Source: Anaerolineaceae bacterium (GTDB lineage Bacteria > Chloroflexota > Anaerolineae > Anaerolineales > Anaerolineaceae). Taken from it: a stretch of DNA of 37,510 nucleotides. Positions 7,582-15,561 of the stretch are shown in pieces. Positions within the stretch are counted from its first letter, which is position 1. Each line of letters opens with the position of its first letter. The stretch lies in NCBI GenBank assembly GCA_003524305.1, contig DQHW01000008.1, forward strand, positions 1 through 37,510. The letters run 5' to 3'. The notes under the pieces were generated by a model. That model did no database searches. It worked only from the letters and a program-made list of their open reading frames with translations, and was not told the origin of the DNA. The translations under genes and the position numbers were made by a program.

Positions 7582-8001
7582 TTATTCAAACCAGAGTCCG
7601 CTTTGAACACCGGGATCTGCTTTATCCACGACAATACGGTAGATCACAACCTTTTTATCATATGTGACTTTGTACCGCACAGCGTAATAATTACCAGCGT
7701 CTTGAACATTGACCAGTTCTACTGATTTTGATTTTCCAAGCGGATCAAAAGTAGTGTAGATTTTCTCCATATCTGCGGTTTTAATGGAATTTAACATGAC
7801 ATCAGAGAAATGACTTGAAAAAGTGTCGTAGTTCTTATTTTCAATGCCGCTGATTAAATCGCTAACGATGACATCTGTTTTAGCGATGATGGCATCCCGA
7901 TCAGGACCCTCCTCGACATAAACAGGTGTAGCTTGCATACCGCAGGCTGACAAAATAATTGCTGATAATAAACTGACAATAACGACCAATCGAGTTCTCA
8001 T
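7582..8001 (-). CDS. Lipoprotein with DUF3887-like domain
   Basis: This encodes 139 residues from the ATG at 8001, where a GAAAGG-type ribosome binding site fits; an in-frame start 15 codons upstream would spoil the signal peptide. A signal peptide ends in the lipobox LSAC (Cys20). The mature part has a helix followed by GIENKNYDTFSSHFSDVML, a pattern typical of DUF3887, an NTF2-like cone fold found in extracytoplasmic proteins of Gram-positive and related bacteria. The C-terminal strands (YYAVRYKVTYDKKVVIYRI) fit that fold. Function is unknown; it should be anchored to the outer face of the cytoplasmic membrane. It is monocistronic. Confidence 0.75.
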   Translation of the reverse strand: MRTRLVVIVSLLSAIILSACGMQATPVYVEEGPDRDAIIAKTDVIVSDLISGIENKNYDTFSSHFSDVMLNSIKTADMEKIYTTFDPLGKSKSVELVNVQDAGNYYAVRYKVTYDKKVVIYRIVVDKADPGVQSGLWFE

Positions 8002-8162
8002 TTTTAGCCTTTCTTTAAGTGAATGACGAAAATAGTATACACCCATAAATGAATTGAATATTCCATCGTTTGGACGAATTAATGTATTTCATATAATCAA
8101 AAGAGGGCATTTCCCCGTAGCTTGCTGCGAGTAAAGGTTTGTAATTATTGCCTCACCCCAAA

Positions 8163-8191
8163 CCCATCTCCATCCACGGGATGGAGATGGG
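8163..8191. repeat. REP-like hairpin, 13-bp perfect stem
   Basis: CCCATCTCCATCC at 8163-8175 pairs with 8179-8191 across a 3-nt loop. It is flanked by CCTCACCCC on the left and GGGGAGAGG on the right, which extend the imperfect pairing. No T-tract follows, and it is too far from either gene to be its terminator. It resembles dispersed extragenic palindromes. Confidence 0.6.
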
Positions 8192-8252
8192 CAGGGGAGA
8201 GGCCGGAGTTAAAGAGTATGTTTTTGGCTCATACTGAAAAACTTACTTGATA

Positions 8253-8272
8253 CCCCGTAGCTTGCTACGGGG
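8253..8272. repeat. REP-like palindrome CCCCGTAGC-TT-GCTACGGGG
   Basis: A perfect 9-bp inverted repeat with a 2-nt centre. The left part recurs at 8113-8126, where the right arm is degenerate. A TAGCTTGCTGC match also occurs at about 10843-10853, upstream of nuoA. Repetition within 3 kb suggests a dispersed extragenic element. Confidence 0.6.
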
Positions 8273-8372
8273 AGGATTCATTTGGTTTGCATGGGATGCC
8301 TGAAATTATCTTGAAGCGAATATTGATAATATAAATAATATTATGAAAATAATTTAGAAAATACAAAAACTA

Positions 8373-8401
8373 TTGACAAAAAGCAAAACATTTGTTAAAC
8401 T
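8373..8401 (+). promoter_or_regulatory. Sigma70-type promoter of the SHOCT-domain pair
   Basis: A perfect -35 TTGACA (8373-8378) and a -10 TAAACT (8396-8401) are separated by exactly 17 bases, in AT-rich DNA. The start codon lies 46 bases downstream, with GAGAGG as ribosome binding site. Confidence 0.7.
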
Positions 8402-8447
8402 ATTTTAGAATTATTGAATATATAGTGAAGAAAATTGAGAGGCAGTT

Positions 8448-9569
8448 ATGAAACAAACCATTATCCCGATTAAACCGGATGCACGTGTATTTATCAAATG
8501 CAGTGCAGATTTATCTGTTGAAGGTACTGAAGAATCCACTTTAGTGGTAATAGTAGACCAGGGCGACAGCCTGCGCATGCGGGAGGAAAACGGCGTTTAC
8601 CGTATTCAATCTGACACAGATTGCCGGTTGATATTGCCAGGCACTGCGATGGTGACAGTTGAAAAAACTGGCGGCGATTGCCAATTAAGAAATCTTAAAA
8701 GCCGGGTTGTAATTGGAAAAATCGGCGATGACCTCAAGCTGGATTCTGTTTGCGGTGCTTCAGTGGAATCGATTGGCGGCGACTGTCACATTTATGCGGC
8801 TGTCGGTGCAATTGAATTGGCACGCATTGGCGGATCACTCTCAGCCGACGGTGGTGAATCCATTCTTGCCAGCGGCGTTGGTGAAGATGCTCGCATCTAC
8901 AATTTTACCGGCAAGGTAGAAGTCAATGCCGGTGATGAAGTTAGTATTCAAATTTCACAAGTAAATGTCCCCGAGATTCGAGTAAAAGCCGGATCAGATA
9001 TTGAACTGTTCCTGCCTGAGAACGCGAATTGCCAATTGGACTTAAGAAGCGGTGGTGAAAGCATCAAAGTCCATGCCGGAGGACAGGAAGTTGAGCTTGA
9101 AGGACGAGAGTTTTCAGTGCCGCTTGGCAGCGGTGGAGCATTGGTATCTCTCACAGCCGGTGATAGCATCATGGTCACTGACCGCGAGAATGCGGCCAAC
9201 GATGAACATGACTCCTTTTGGGATAGTGACCATTGGAAGGATTTTGGTTTTGACATTGGAAGGCAAGTTCGTGAAAGTTTGAAGATTGCCGGTGATTCCG
9301 TGGATATGGCGATCAAGCAGGCTGGAAAAGCCGGCAAGGTGGCTGGGCGAGAAGTTGAACGTGTATTCCGCGATCTGGAAGAAAATCGGTTTCGCCCTGG
9401 TCCGCGCAGTAATGTGGTTGGTTTTTCAATGGGCGAAAATCAACCGGAGGCACCCGCCGCCAAAGCTGGACCGAGTGATGAAGAACGCATGCTGGTGCTA
9501 AAAATGCTGCAAGAAAAGAAGATCACGGTTGAAGAAGCCGAAAAATTGTTAAATGCACTTGACCGATAA
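8448..9569 (+). CDS. Beta-repeat protein with C-terminal SHOCT-like domain
   Basis: This encodes 373 residues without a signal peptide or membrane segment, so it should be cytoplasmic. Residues of about 25-245 are a series of short beta repeats with recurring GGD/GGS turns (EKTGGDCQL, ESIGGDCHI, ARIGGSLSA), like the DUF4097/polymer-forming beta-helix type. A helical, charged stretch of about 260-320 follows (WKDFGFDIGRQV onward). The last 30 residues (DEERMLVLKMLQEKKITVEEAEKLL) match the SHOCT-like helical domain, which in YvlB/LiaX-type proteins occurs together with a DUF4097-like part in envelope-stress responses. It starts a two-gene unit with the next SHOCT-like protein and has its own promoter. 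Confidence 0.7.
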   Translation: MKQTIIPIKPDARVFIKCSADLSVEGTEESTLVVIVDQGDSLRMREENGVYRIQSDTDCRLILPGTAMVTVEKTGGDCQLRNLKSRVVIGKIGDDLKLDSVCGASVESIGGDCHIYAAVGAIELARIGGSLSADGGESILASGVGEDARIYNFTGKVEVNAGDEVSIQISQVNVPEIRVKAGSDIELFLPENANCQLDLRSGGESIKVHAGGQEVELEGREFSVPLGSGGALVSLTAGDSIMVTDRENAANDEHDSFWDSDHWKDFGFDIGRQVRESLKIAGDSVDMAIKQAGKAGKVAGREVERVFRDLEENRFRPGPRSNVVGFSMGENQPEAPAAKAGPSDEERMLVLKMLQEKKITVEEAEKLLNALDR

Positions 9570-9579
9570 GGCGGATTAA

Positions 9580-10209
9580 ATGACAACTGATGAAAATAAA
9601 CTTGATATATTACGAAAAGTTGAAAACGGCACACTTTCTATTGAAGAAGGTGCTGATCTGATTGGAATACTTGAAAAAGCAAAAACTGAACCAGAATCAG
9701 GTGAATCAGCAGGGGGACCATCTGATGACTTATCAAATTCCATGGAACCAAAAGAAAAACATGAGGCATCAGGTTGTTGGAAAGCCGCCTGGAGCATGTT
9801 CCTCGTGGGTGGGGCGATTTTGGCGGGATTTTCTGCTTATTGGATATACCAGGGATACGCGAGCAAAGGATTAGGATGGGGATTCTGGCTGTCATGGATT
9901 CCATTATTGATTGGCTTGGGTTTGATGTTTTTTGGCTGGGCTTTGATGGAATCTCCATGGATGCATGTAAAAGTTCACTCAAATGAAATAGGGAAAAAAT
10001 ATAATTTTATCTTCAGCATGCCGGTGCCGTTTAACATAGGGCGTTGGGTAATGAACAACTTTGGTCAGTACATGCCCGATGAAGTTAAAAGTCAGGAAAT
10101 CTTGAATGTTTTGGATCAGGCAGAAGCATCCATCAAAAACGGAGAACCTTTTCAGGTTCAAGTGGATGATGACAAAGACGGCACTAAAGTAGATATCTTC
10201 ATTAACTAA
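9580..10209 (+). CDS. Membrane protein with N-terminal SHOCT-like domain
   Basis: This encodes 209 residues. The first 35 residues contain LDILRKVENGTLSIEEGADLI, the SHOCT-like pattern also found at the end of the preceding protein. An acidic linker leads to two membrane helices at about 68-90 and 95-120. The C-terminal domain (FSMPVPFNIGRWVMNNF, then VQVDDDKDGTKVDIFIN) fits the soluble domain often seen behind SHOCT-like helices in Chloroflexota and Firmicutes proteins. It begins 10 bases after the upstream stop and ends just before a terminator, so the two form an operon. An interaction of the two through their SHOCT-like helices is plausible but inferred. Confidence 0.65.
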   Translation: MTTDENKLDILRKVENGTLSIEEGADLIGILEKAKTEPESGESAGGPSDDLSNSMEPKEKHEASGCWKAAWSMFLVGGAILAGFSAYWIYQGYASKGLGWGFWLSWIPLLIGLGLMFFGWALMESPWMHVKVHSNEIGKKYNFIFSMPVPFNIGRWVMNNFGQYMPDEVKSQEILNVLDQAEASIKNGEPFQVQVDDDKDGTKVDIFIN

Positions 10210-10230
10210 TGTTTTTTTTCCCTCTTTATG

Positions 10231-10250
10231 ACCGGCGCTCTGGCGCCGGT
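10231..10250 (+). terminator. Terminator after the SHOCT-domain pair
   Basis: An 8-bp GC stem (ACCGGCGC/GCGCCGGT) with a TCTG loop lies 22 bases after the stop. The tail TGTGTTTATT is moderately U-rich. Confidence 0.65.
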
Positions 10251-10264
10251 TGTGTTTATTCCGG

Positions 10265-10270
10265 TATAAT
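10265..10270 (+). promoter_or_regulatory. TATAAT -10 box six bases before a start codon
   Basis: GGTATAAT ends at 10270 and the ATG of the next gene is at 10277. If used, the transcript would start at or next to the ATG and be leaderless. No convincing -35 is visible at 16-18 bases. Confidence 0.4.
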
Positions 10271-10276
10271 CCAGGT

Positions 10277-10831
10277 ATGAAATGGAATCGAATTCCAGGC
10301 GCAATCCTATTATTGTTGGCATTAGTCGGGTTGATCGTCTCGATGTGGCCGGTTTCAGATCAATCCACTGAAATACCTTTTTCTATCCCGGATGGACTTT
10401 CAGGTACGCTGCAATTAACCCAATCAAACCAGATGCATTTGGGGGAGAATGCAATTTTTCGGTTGAAAGTCGCCTTTAAGCAAGATCAAAGTGAGAGACA
10501 ACAGATTATATTAATTAGTAAACTAGAATTGGATAATCTGGATGTTACTCCAAGAGGGGAAGGCAAAGTATTAATTGACCCCTCCAAACCTGTTGTATTA
10601 AATTGGGAAGCAACAGCTCATAATGCTGGAACATACAATGGTACTTTGTGGCTTTTTACTGAATCGGTTGAAGGCGAAAGAACCCTGGTTCTGGCGCTGC
10701 CCATAAATTTGGAAGCAACAGCTTTATTGGGTTTTTCTTATCAATCGGCAAGGATAATCTGTTTTATGATATTAATCACTGGTGTTTTCCTGTTGTTCTC
10801 TCCATTTAAATCCAAGAAAATGCACAATTAA
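10277..10831 (+). CDS. Two-TM protein with extracytoplasmic domain, unknown function
   Basis: This encodes 184 residues from the ATG at 10277; an upstream in-frame start at 10250 would begin inside the terminator and give a less hydrophobic N-terminus. A membrane helix at about 7-24 and another at about 156-176 bracket a soluble region with beta-strand character (LQLTQSNQMHLGENAIFRLKV, then an Ig-like strand pattern). The domain should face outside. A short basic tail KSKKMHN lies inside. No ribosome binding site is obvious, and a TATAAT lies just upstream. It precedes nuoA by 89 bases and is probably a separate unit. No family recognised. Confidence 0.6.
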   Translation: MKWNRIPGAILLLLALVGLIVSMWPVSDQSTEIPFSIPDGLSGTLQLTQSNQMHLGENAIFRLKVAFKQDQSERQQIILISKLELDNLDVTPRGEGKVLIDPSKPVVLNWEATAHNAGTYNGTLWLFTESVEGERTLVLALPINLEATALLGFSYQSARIICFMILITGVFLLFSPFKSKKMHN

Positions 10832-10854
10832 ACGTATAAGCTTAGCTTGCTGCA

Positions 10855-10878
10855 ATATACATTTGTATATGATAAAAT
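10855..10878 (+). promoter_or_regulatory. Palindromic operator-like site at the nuo promoter
   Basis: ATATACA-TT-TGTATAT (10855-10870) is a perfect 7-bp inverted repeat. Its right end overlaps two -10-like boxes, TATGAT (10868-10873) and TAAAAT (10873-10878), 43-50 bases upstream of nuoA. TTGCTG at 10847-10852 is a possible -35, though spacing is not ideal for either box. A regulator bound here would cover the promoter. Confidence 0.45.
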
Positions 10879-10920
10879 AAGCCAAGTTAGTAAGAATATT
10901 CATGTTTTAGGAGTCGGCAA

Positions 10921-11277
10921 ATGCTTCAAGAATGGTTATATCTGGGGATATTTCTGACCATCGCTCTCGCCATTCCTGCGGCAGCATTATTCATTGCAGG
11001 GATACTTTCTCCAAAAAAACCTAACCCAATCAAAGACTCAACTTACGAATGCGGTATGGAAACTGTAGGTGTCTCGTGGGTACAGTTCAAAGTGCAATAT
11101 TATATTTATGGACTGGTCTTTTTAGTCTTTGATGTAGAAACCGTGCTGCTCTATCCCTGGGCCGTTGCCTACAATAAGGTTCCGCTTTTTGGAGTTCTCG
11201 AGGTGATACTTTTCGTTATCATATTAGCCAGCGGATTGTTGTATGTGTGGCGCAAGGGGGCATTGGAATGGATTTAA
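10921..11277 (+). CDS. nuoA: NADH-quinone oxidoreductase subunit A
   Basis: This encodes 118 residues, the usual NuoA length, with three membrane helices. The family signatures are present: YECGM near residue 43 and the conserved VFDVETVLLYPWA at about 76-88, whose acids contact the quinone-site loops. A GGAG ribosome binding site precedes the ATG. It is the first gene of an eight-gene operon but is followed directly, after 22 bases, by nuoH. The usual nuoB, nuoC and nuoD genes are absent from that junction. Confidence 0.95.
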   Translation: MLQEWLYLGIFLTIALAIPAAALFIAGILSPKKPNPIKDSTYECGMETVGVSWVQFKVQYYIYGLVFLVFDVETVLLYPWAVAYNKVPLFGVLEVILFVIILASGLLYVWRKGALEWI

Positions 11278-11299
11278 TGGCCATCAGTGGAGTAAATAA

Positions 11300-12526
11300 A
11301 TGAACTTTATTATTGATCCTGTGCCGTGGGTGATTAACTGGCTGACCGAAATGCTTTTAAGTTGGGGGCTTAAAGCAAACATAGTAAACACCCTTTTATA
11401 TCTAGTCGGTGCGGTTTTGGTGTGTCTCGGCGCAATGCTTTTTACCACCATGCTGATCTGGGTAGAACGGAAAATTGGCGGCCGTTTTCAAGACCGTCTT
11501 GGTCCCAACAGGGTTGGACCTTGGGGAATTTTTCAATCTATTGCAGATATGTTGAAAATTTTCACCAAGGAATATATCAATCCTGTCGGCATTGACAAGA
11601 TACCATTTAATCTGGCACCGGTTTTGGCGGTGGCCGCAGTGCTGATAATATGGGCTGTGATTCCTTTCTCACAAACCGTGTTTGGTGCGAATATCAATGT
11701 AGCGCTTTTATTCATTATAGCCATCGGAGGTTTGGGCGAGATGGCCATCATCCTCGCCGGATTCGGCTCAAACAACAAATATGCGCTGCTTGGTGCCTTT
11801 CGCGCGGTGGCACAGCTCATCAGCTATGAAGTACCCATGGTTATTGTGTTGTTGATCCCTGTGATGTTTAGCGGGTCCATGGGATTGAATGAGATTGTTC
11901 AGGCGCAGAAAATTCCCTTCATTATATATGCTCCGGTAGCCTGTATGATCTTCTTTATTAGCTCTATTGCCGAAAATGGTCGTGCCCCGTTTGACCTAAT
12001 TGAAGCGGATTCCGAGTTGGTAGCCGGTTACAACATTGAATATTCAGGCTTGAAATTCGGTATGTTTTTTGTAGCCGACTTTCTGCATGCTTTCACCTCA
12101 GCCATTATCTTTACAACGATTTTCCTAGGCGGCTGGCAGGGTCCCGGAGTGGAACAAATACCCGTTCTCGGTGGGGTTTATTTGCTGGTCAAAACGCTGG
12201 TGGTCTATTTCTTGATGTTGGCGATTCGTTTCACGGTGCCGCGCTTTAGAATTGATCAAATGATGGCACTCAACTGGAAAATCCTGACCCCGTTGGCGTT
12301 GGTAACTCTTTTGGTTACTGCCCTGGTTGATAAATCCATCCCACATGAGATGACGGTCATTCGTATTGGGGCATTAGTTGTGGCAAATATATTCTTGTGG
12401 CTGCTGGCCGACCGCATGATTACTGTCTATCGCAAACGCAACCCCATTAAAGTTGTCACTGGCAAAGCGCGTCCTTTGGCACGACCTGAAATTGCTCCTG
12501 TCACTGAAAAGGAGGCTGCCCAATGA
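11300..12526 (+). CDS. nuoH: NADH-quinone oxidoreductase subunit H
   Basis: This encodes 408 residues with about eight membrane helices; it is the subunit that joins the quinone cavity to the antiporter chain. Signatures include VERKIGGRFQDRLGPNRVGP near the N-terminus, NNKYALLGAFRAVAQLISYE in the middle, and ENGRAPFDLIEADSELVAGY further on, with the acidic residues of the quinone channel conserved. The C-terminal polar tail of about 25 residues (RKRNPIKVV onward) is longer than in E. coli NuoH (325 residues). Its stop overlaps the nuoJ start by four bases (ATGA). Confidence 0.95.
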   Translation: MNFIIDPVPWVINWLTEMLLSWGLKANIVNTLLYLVGAVLVCLGAMLFTTMLIWVERKIGGRFQDRLGPNRVGPWGIFQSIADMLKIFTKEYINPVGIDKIPFNLAPVLAVAAVLIIWAVIPFSQTVFGANINVALLFIIAIGGLGEMAIILAGFGSNNKYALLGAFRAVAQLISYEVPMVIVLLIPVMFSGSMGLNEIVQAQKIPFIIYAPVACMIFFISSIAENGRAPFDLIEADSELVAGYNIEYSGLKFGMFFVADFLHAFTSAIIFTTIFLGGWQGPGVEQIPVLGGVYLLVKTLVVYFLMLAIRFTVPRFRIDQMMALNWKILTPLALVTLLVTALVDKSIPHEMTVIRIGALVVANIFLWLLADRMITVYRKRNPIKVVTGKARPLARPEIAPVTEKEAAQ

Positions 12527-13044
12527 CCGGTATGCAGATCCTGTTTCTGATCACAGCCGCAGTGGTTTTGTTTTCATCGATTATGAGTGTCACTGCTAGG
12601 CGGATGATACATTCAGCTTTGTGGTTTGTGCTGGCACTGCTAGGTGTGGCGGTGGTATTTGCCTTGCTTGAAGCCAGTTTTTTCGCCGTGGTGCAAGTAT
12701 TGATTTATGTGGGTGCGATCGCCATCTTGATCATCTTCGGTACCATGCTTACGAGACGTGCACTTGAAGACCAGGGCAAACAGTTCAACGGCGCAACTCT
12801 TGTGACGTTGGTAATCGTCAGTGTTATATTCGCCGGTTTGGTGGTCTCATTAAAATCATGGGTTCCCCTCCAGGGCATGACCACTCCGCTTTCTGCAGAT
12901 CAACTAAATGTTGGCTCTCTTGGGCTGGCTCTTACCGCACCAGACGGATTCGCTCTCCCATTTGAAGTCACTTCCATTCTACTTTTAGCCGCCTTACTAG
13001 GCGCCATTTATGTGGCTTATGAACGAAAGGAGAAAAAGAAATGA
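12523..13044 (+). CDS. nuoJ: NADH-quinone oxidoreductase subunit J
   Basis: This encodes 173 residues with five predicted helices. Conserved NuoJ features are present: RRMIHSALWFVLALLGVAVVF and the FAVVQVLIYVGAIAILIIFG helix, which contains the pi-bulge region that changes conformation in the mammalian counterpart. A strong AAGGAGG lies just before the start, within the nuoH tail. The start overlaps nuoH by four bases and the end overlaps nuoK by four bases, which indicates translational coupling. Confidence 0.93.
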   Translation: MTGMQILFLITAAVVLFSSIMSVTARRMIHSALWFVLALLGVAVVFALLEASFFAVVQVLIYVGAIAILIIFGTMLTRRALEDQGKQFNGATLVTLVIVSVIFAGLVVSLKSWVPLQGMTTPLSADQLNVGSLGLALTAPDGFALPFEVTSILLLAALLGAIYVAYERKEKKK

Positions 13045-13355
13045 TTCCGTTGTATTGGTATCTTCTCCTTTCTGCCCTGGTCTTTTGTATTGGCTTGTTT
13101 GGAGTGATCACCCGCAGGAACTCGGTGGGCATTCTGATTTCGATTGAATTAATGCTTAATGCGGCAAATATTAACCTGCTGGCTTTCTGGCGCTATTTAT
13201 ATGCCCAGACCGGTGATTTACGCGGGCAGGTATTTGTGATCATTATCTTTGTTGTGGCTGCTGCTGAAGCCGCGGTTGGACTTGCCATGATCATTTCAGC
13301 TTACCGGCAAAAACAAACGGTAGTTGCCAACGAAATAGACTCGATGAAAGGTTAA
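13041..13355 (+). CDS. nuoK: NADH-quinone oxidoreductase subunit K
   Basis: This encodes 104 residues with three membrane helices, close to the family norm of about 100. The two essential membrane glutamates of NuoK are present, in ISIELMLNAANI (about residue 36) and in VVAAAEAAVGLAMI (about residue 73). Both are part of the hydrophilic axis that conducts protons. The start overlaps nuoJ by four bases (ATGA) after an AAGGAG-like site. Confidence 0.94.
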   Translation: MIPLYWYLLLSALVFCIGLFGVITRRNSVGILISIELMLNAANINLLAFWRYLYAQTGDLRGQVFVIIIFVVAAAEAAVGLAMIISAYRQKQTVVANEIDSMKG

Positions 13356-13359
13356 TCCA

Positions 13360-15546
13360 TTGAATTCGATCCTTTCACTAAATACACTTATCTGGTTGAT
13401 CCCACTGCCGCCGCTGGTGGCTTTTGTATTGATCCTGTTATTGACGAGAAAATCAAACCGCACCAGTCACTGGACGGCAATATTGGCTGCGGGACTTTCA
13501 TTTGTAGGCAGTATGCTCGTGTTTATCAAGGCTATTACAGTAACTTCCCTGGCGAAAGCGCCCTTTGGCAGCGAAATTAACTGGCTGCCGACCGGTGACA
13601 CCTGGTTAAAGATTGGTGTGATGGTAGATCCATTGACTGCGGTGATGCTCTTCTTCGTCGCCTGGACGATATTAATGATCATTATTTATAGTGTGGGGTA
13701 TCACAACTTTGGACAACCCAAAGGGGATCACGATAGACCTGGTCTGCCACCATATGGTGCGGATGTAACAGAACACGGCAAGACTCACCGCGTACTATCG
13801 ATCGAACCAATGTATGCCCGTTTTTTCGCGCTGATCAGCCTCTTTGCTTTTGCCATGTACTTGCTGGTAGTGAGCGACAACTTGTTGACACTTTACGTCG
13901 GTTGGGAGATCATGGGGTTGTGTTCTTACCTTTTGATCGGATTTTGGTACGGCAAAGAATCTGCACGCAAGGCGGCCATTAAGGCTTTTATCACCACCCG
14001 CATCGGTGATGTTTTCATGCTGCTGGGTCTGGCGGCTTTATATACACTCACAGGCAGCTTAAGCTTTAAAGAAATACTATCCAACCCGGCGGTACTTGAA
14101 ACCCTCGCCACAAGCATATCACCGGTTTTTGGTCTTTCATGGGCTGGATTGGTTGGACTGCTCCTTTTTATTGGCACGATAGGCAAGTCAGCACAGTTTC
14201 CATTACACGTCTGGCTGCCTGATGCCATGGAAGGTCCCACACCGGTTTCTGCCATGATTCACGCAGCAACGATGGTTTCGGCGGGCGTTTATCTGGTGAT
14301 CCGCTTCTTCCCGTTGATTTCGGCGGGATGGCATCCGGGTGAGGTGCTCAACCCGACGATGACTATAATGGCCAGCATAGGCGCTTTCACGGCCTTGTTC
14401 GCAGCCACGATTGCCATGGCTCAAAATGACGTCAAACGGGTGCTGGCTTTTTCAACCATTTCGCAGTTGGGATACATGATCGCGGCTCTGGGGATTGGCG
14501 CTTATACTGCAGCGGCTTTTCACCTGGTGACGCATGCATTCTTCAAAGCGCTGTTATTTCTGGGTTCCGGTTCGGTGATCCACGGCATGGAACACGGAGT
14601 GCTGCACACTGGCGAGCACATCGATCCGCAAGACATGCGCCAGATGGGCGGATTGCGAACTAAAATGCCGCGCACCTTCTGGTCATTCCTGGCCGGTGGA
14701 CTCGCACTCTCGGGTTTTCCGTTAATCACGGCAGGTTTCTGGTCCAAAGATGAAATTCTCTCGGGGGCATTTTTAGGGTCGCATATGGCAGTCTTTACCA
14801 TGCTGGCTTTGGCTGCCTTACTGACTGCTTTTTATACGGCAAGGCAAATCACCATGGTCTTTTTAGGCGAGCCGCGCAGTGAAGCTGCCAGGCATGCGTC
14901 AGAGACTAAGCCAGTCATGACCACTCCGCTGTTGATACTTGCGTTTTTCGCCCTAACATTAGGGTGGGCGGGGATTCCTAAAGAATTTCCAATTCTAGGT
15001 CATTTGTCACCAGCCTGGTTCCAAACCTTTTTGGGACAAATGGTAGAAAGTGCACACACAGAAGGGCACTCATTGGTTCCCTTGGTGACATCCCTCGTGG
15101 TTTCTCTAGGCGGGTTGACCCTTGGATGGTTGGTTTACCGCAAATATAGATCCGCAGATCAGCTTGACCCCATGGAAAAGGGACTCGGCTATTTCTTTAA
15201 AATATTCCAGAACAAATATTGGGTGGATGAGTTTTACGAGGTGGTTTTCATCAGACCTGCAGGTTGGATTGCAGAAAAAGTCTCTTATCAATTGATCGAC
15301 CAGACTTTGATTGACGGCGCCTTGCACGGCATTGGCCGACTTGGTAATGGTTTGGGCAGACTATTCCGCTTTGGGTTTGATCTTCCGGTTGTCAACGGCG
15401 CCGGGGATGGAGTTGCCGGCGGCACCAGGGGTCTGGGCAGTCTATTGCGGCGCATGCAAAATGGCAAGATCCAGCATTATATGGGTCTCGCAATCTTGTT
15501 TATTGTTTTGATCACCATTGTGGTGGTTTATTTTGTACAAATCTGA
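13360..15546 (+). CDS. nuoL: NADH-quinone oxidoreductase subunit L, TTG start
   Basis: This encodes 728 residues, longer than E. coli NuoL (613). The start is TTG, with AAAGG eight bases upstream and no nearby ATG. It is the distal antiporter-like pump subunit. Key residues are present: Glu183 in GWEIMGLCSY, Lys276 in TIGKSAQFPLHVWLPDAM, the His301 region (IHAATMVSAG), and the KD pair in GFWSKDEIL. Extra length comes from a polar insertion at about 116-148 (GQPKGDHDRPGLPPYGAD region) and a long C-terminal region that includes the lateral helix and a final anchor helix. Four bases separate it from nuoK. Confidence 0.93.
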   Translation: MNSILSLNTLIWLIPLPPLVAFVLILLLTRKSNRTSHWTAILAAGLSFVGSMLVFIKAITVTSLAKAPFGSEINWLPTGDTWLKIGVMVDPLTAVMLFFVAWTILMIIIYSVGYHNFGQPKGDHDRPGLPPYGADVTEHGKTHRVLSIEPMYARFFALISLFAFAMYLLVVSDNLLTLYVGWEIMGLCSYLLIGFWYGKESARKAAIKAFITTRIGDVFMLLGLAALYTLTGSLSFKEILSNPAVLETLATSISPVFGLSWAGLVGLLLFIGTIGKSAQFPLHVWLPDAMEGPTPVSAMIHAATMVSAGVYLVIRFFPLISAGWHPGEVLNPTMTIMASIGAFTALFAATIAMAQNDVKRVLAFSTISQLGYMIAALGIGAYTAAAFHLVTHAFFKALLFLGSGSVIHGMEHGVLHTGEHIDPQDMRQMGGLRTKMPRTFWSFLAGGLALSGFPLITAGFWSKDEILSGAFLGSHMAVFTMLALAALLTAFYTARQITMVFLGEPRSEAARHASETKPVMTTPLLILAFFALTLGWAGIPKEFPILGHLSPAWFQTFLGQMVESAHTEGHSLVPLVTSLVVSLGGLTLGWLVYRKYRSADQLDPMEKGLGYFFKIFQNKYWVDEFYEVVFIRPAGWIAEKVSYQLIDQTLIDGALHGIGRLGNGLGRLFRFGFDLPVVNGAGDGVAGGTRGLGSLLRRMQNGKIQHYMGLAILFIVLITIVVVYFVQI

Positions 15547-15561
15547 GATTAGGAAACCCTT

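Larger units (their letters stand above)
8002..8447. other. Intergenic stretch with REP-like palindromes and the promoter of the SHOCT pair
   Basis: About 446 bases without a gene. It contains the shared sequence CCCCGTAGCTTGCT at 8113-8126 and again at 8253-8266, a 13-bp GC-rich hairpin at 8163-8191, and the promoter at 8373-8401. The flanks are AT-rich. Confidence 0.7.
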
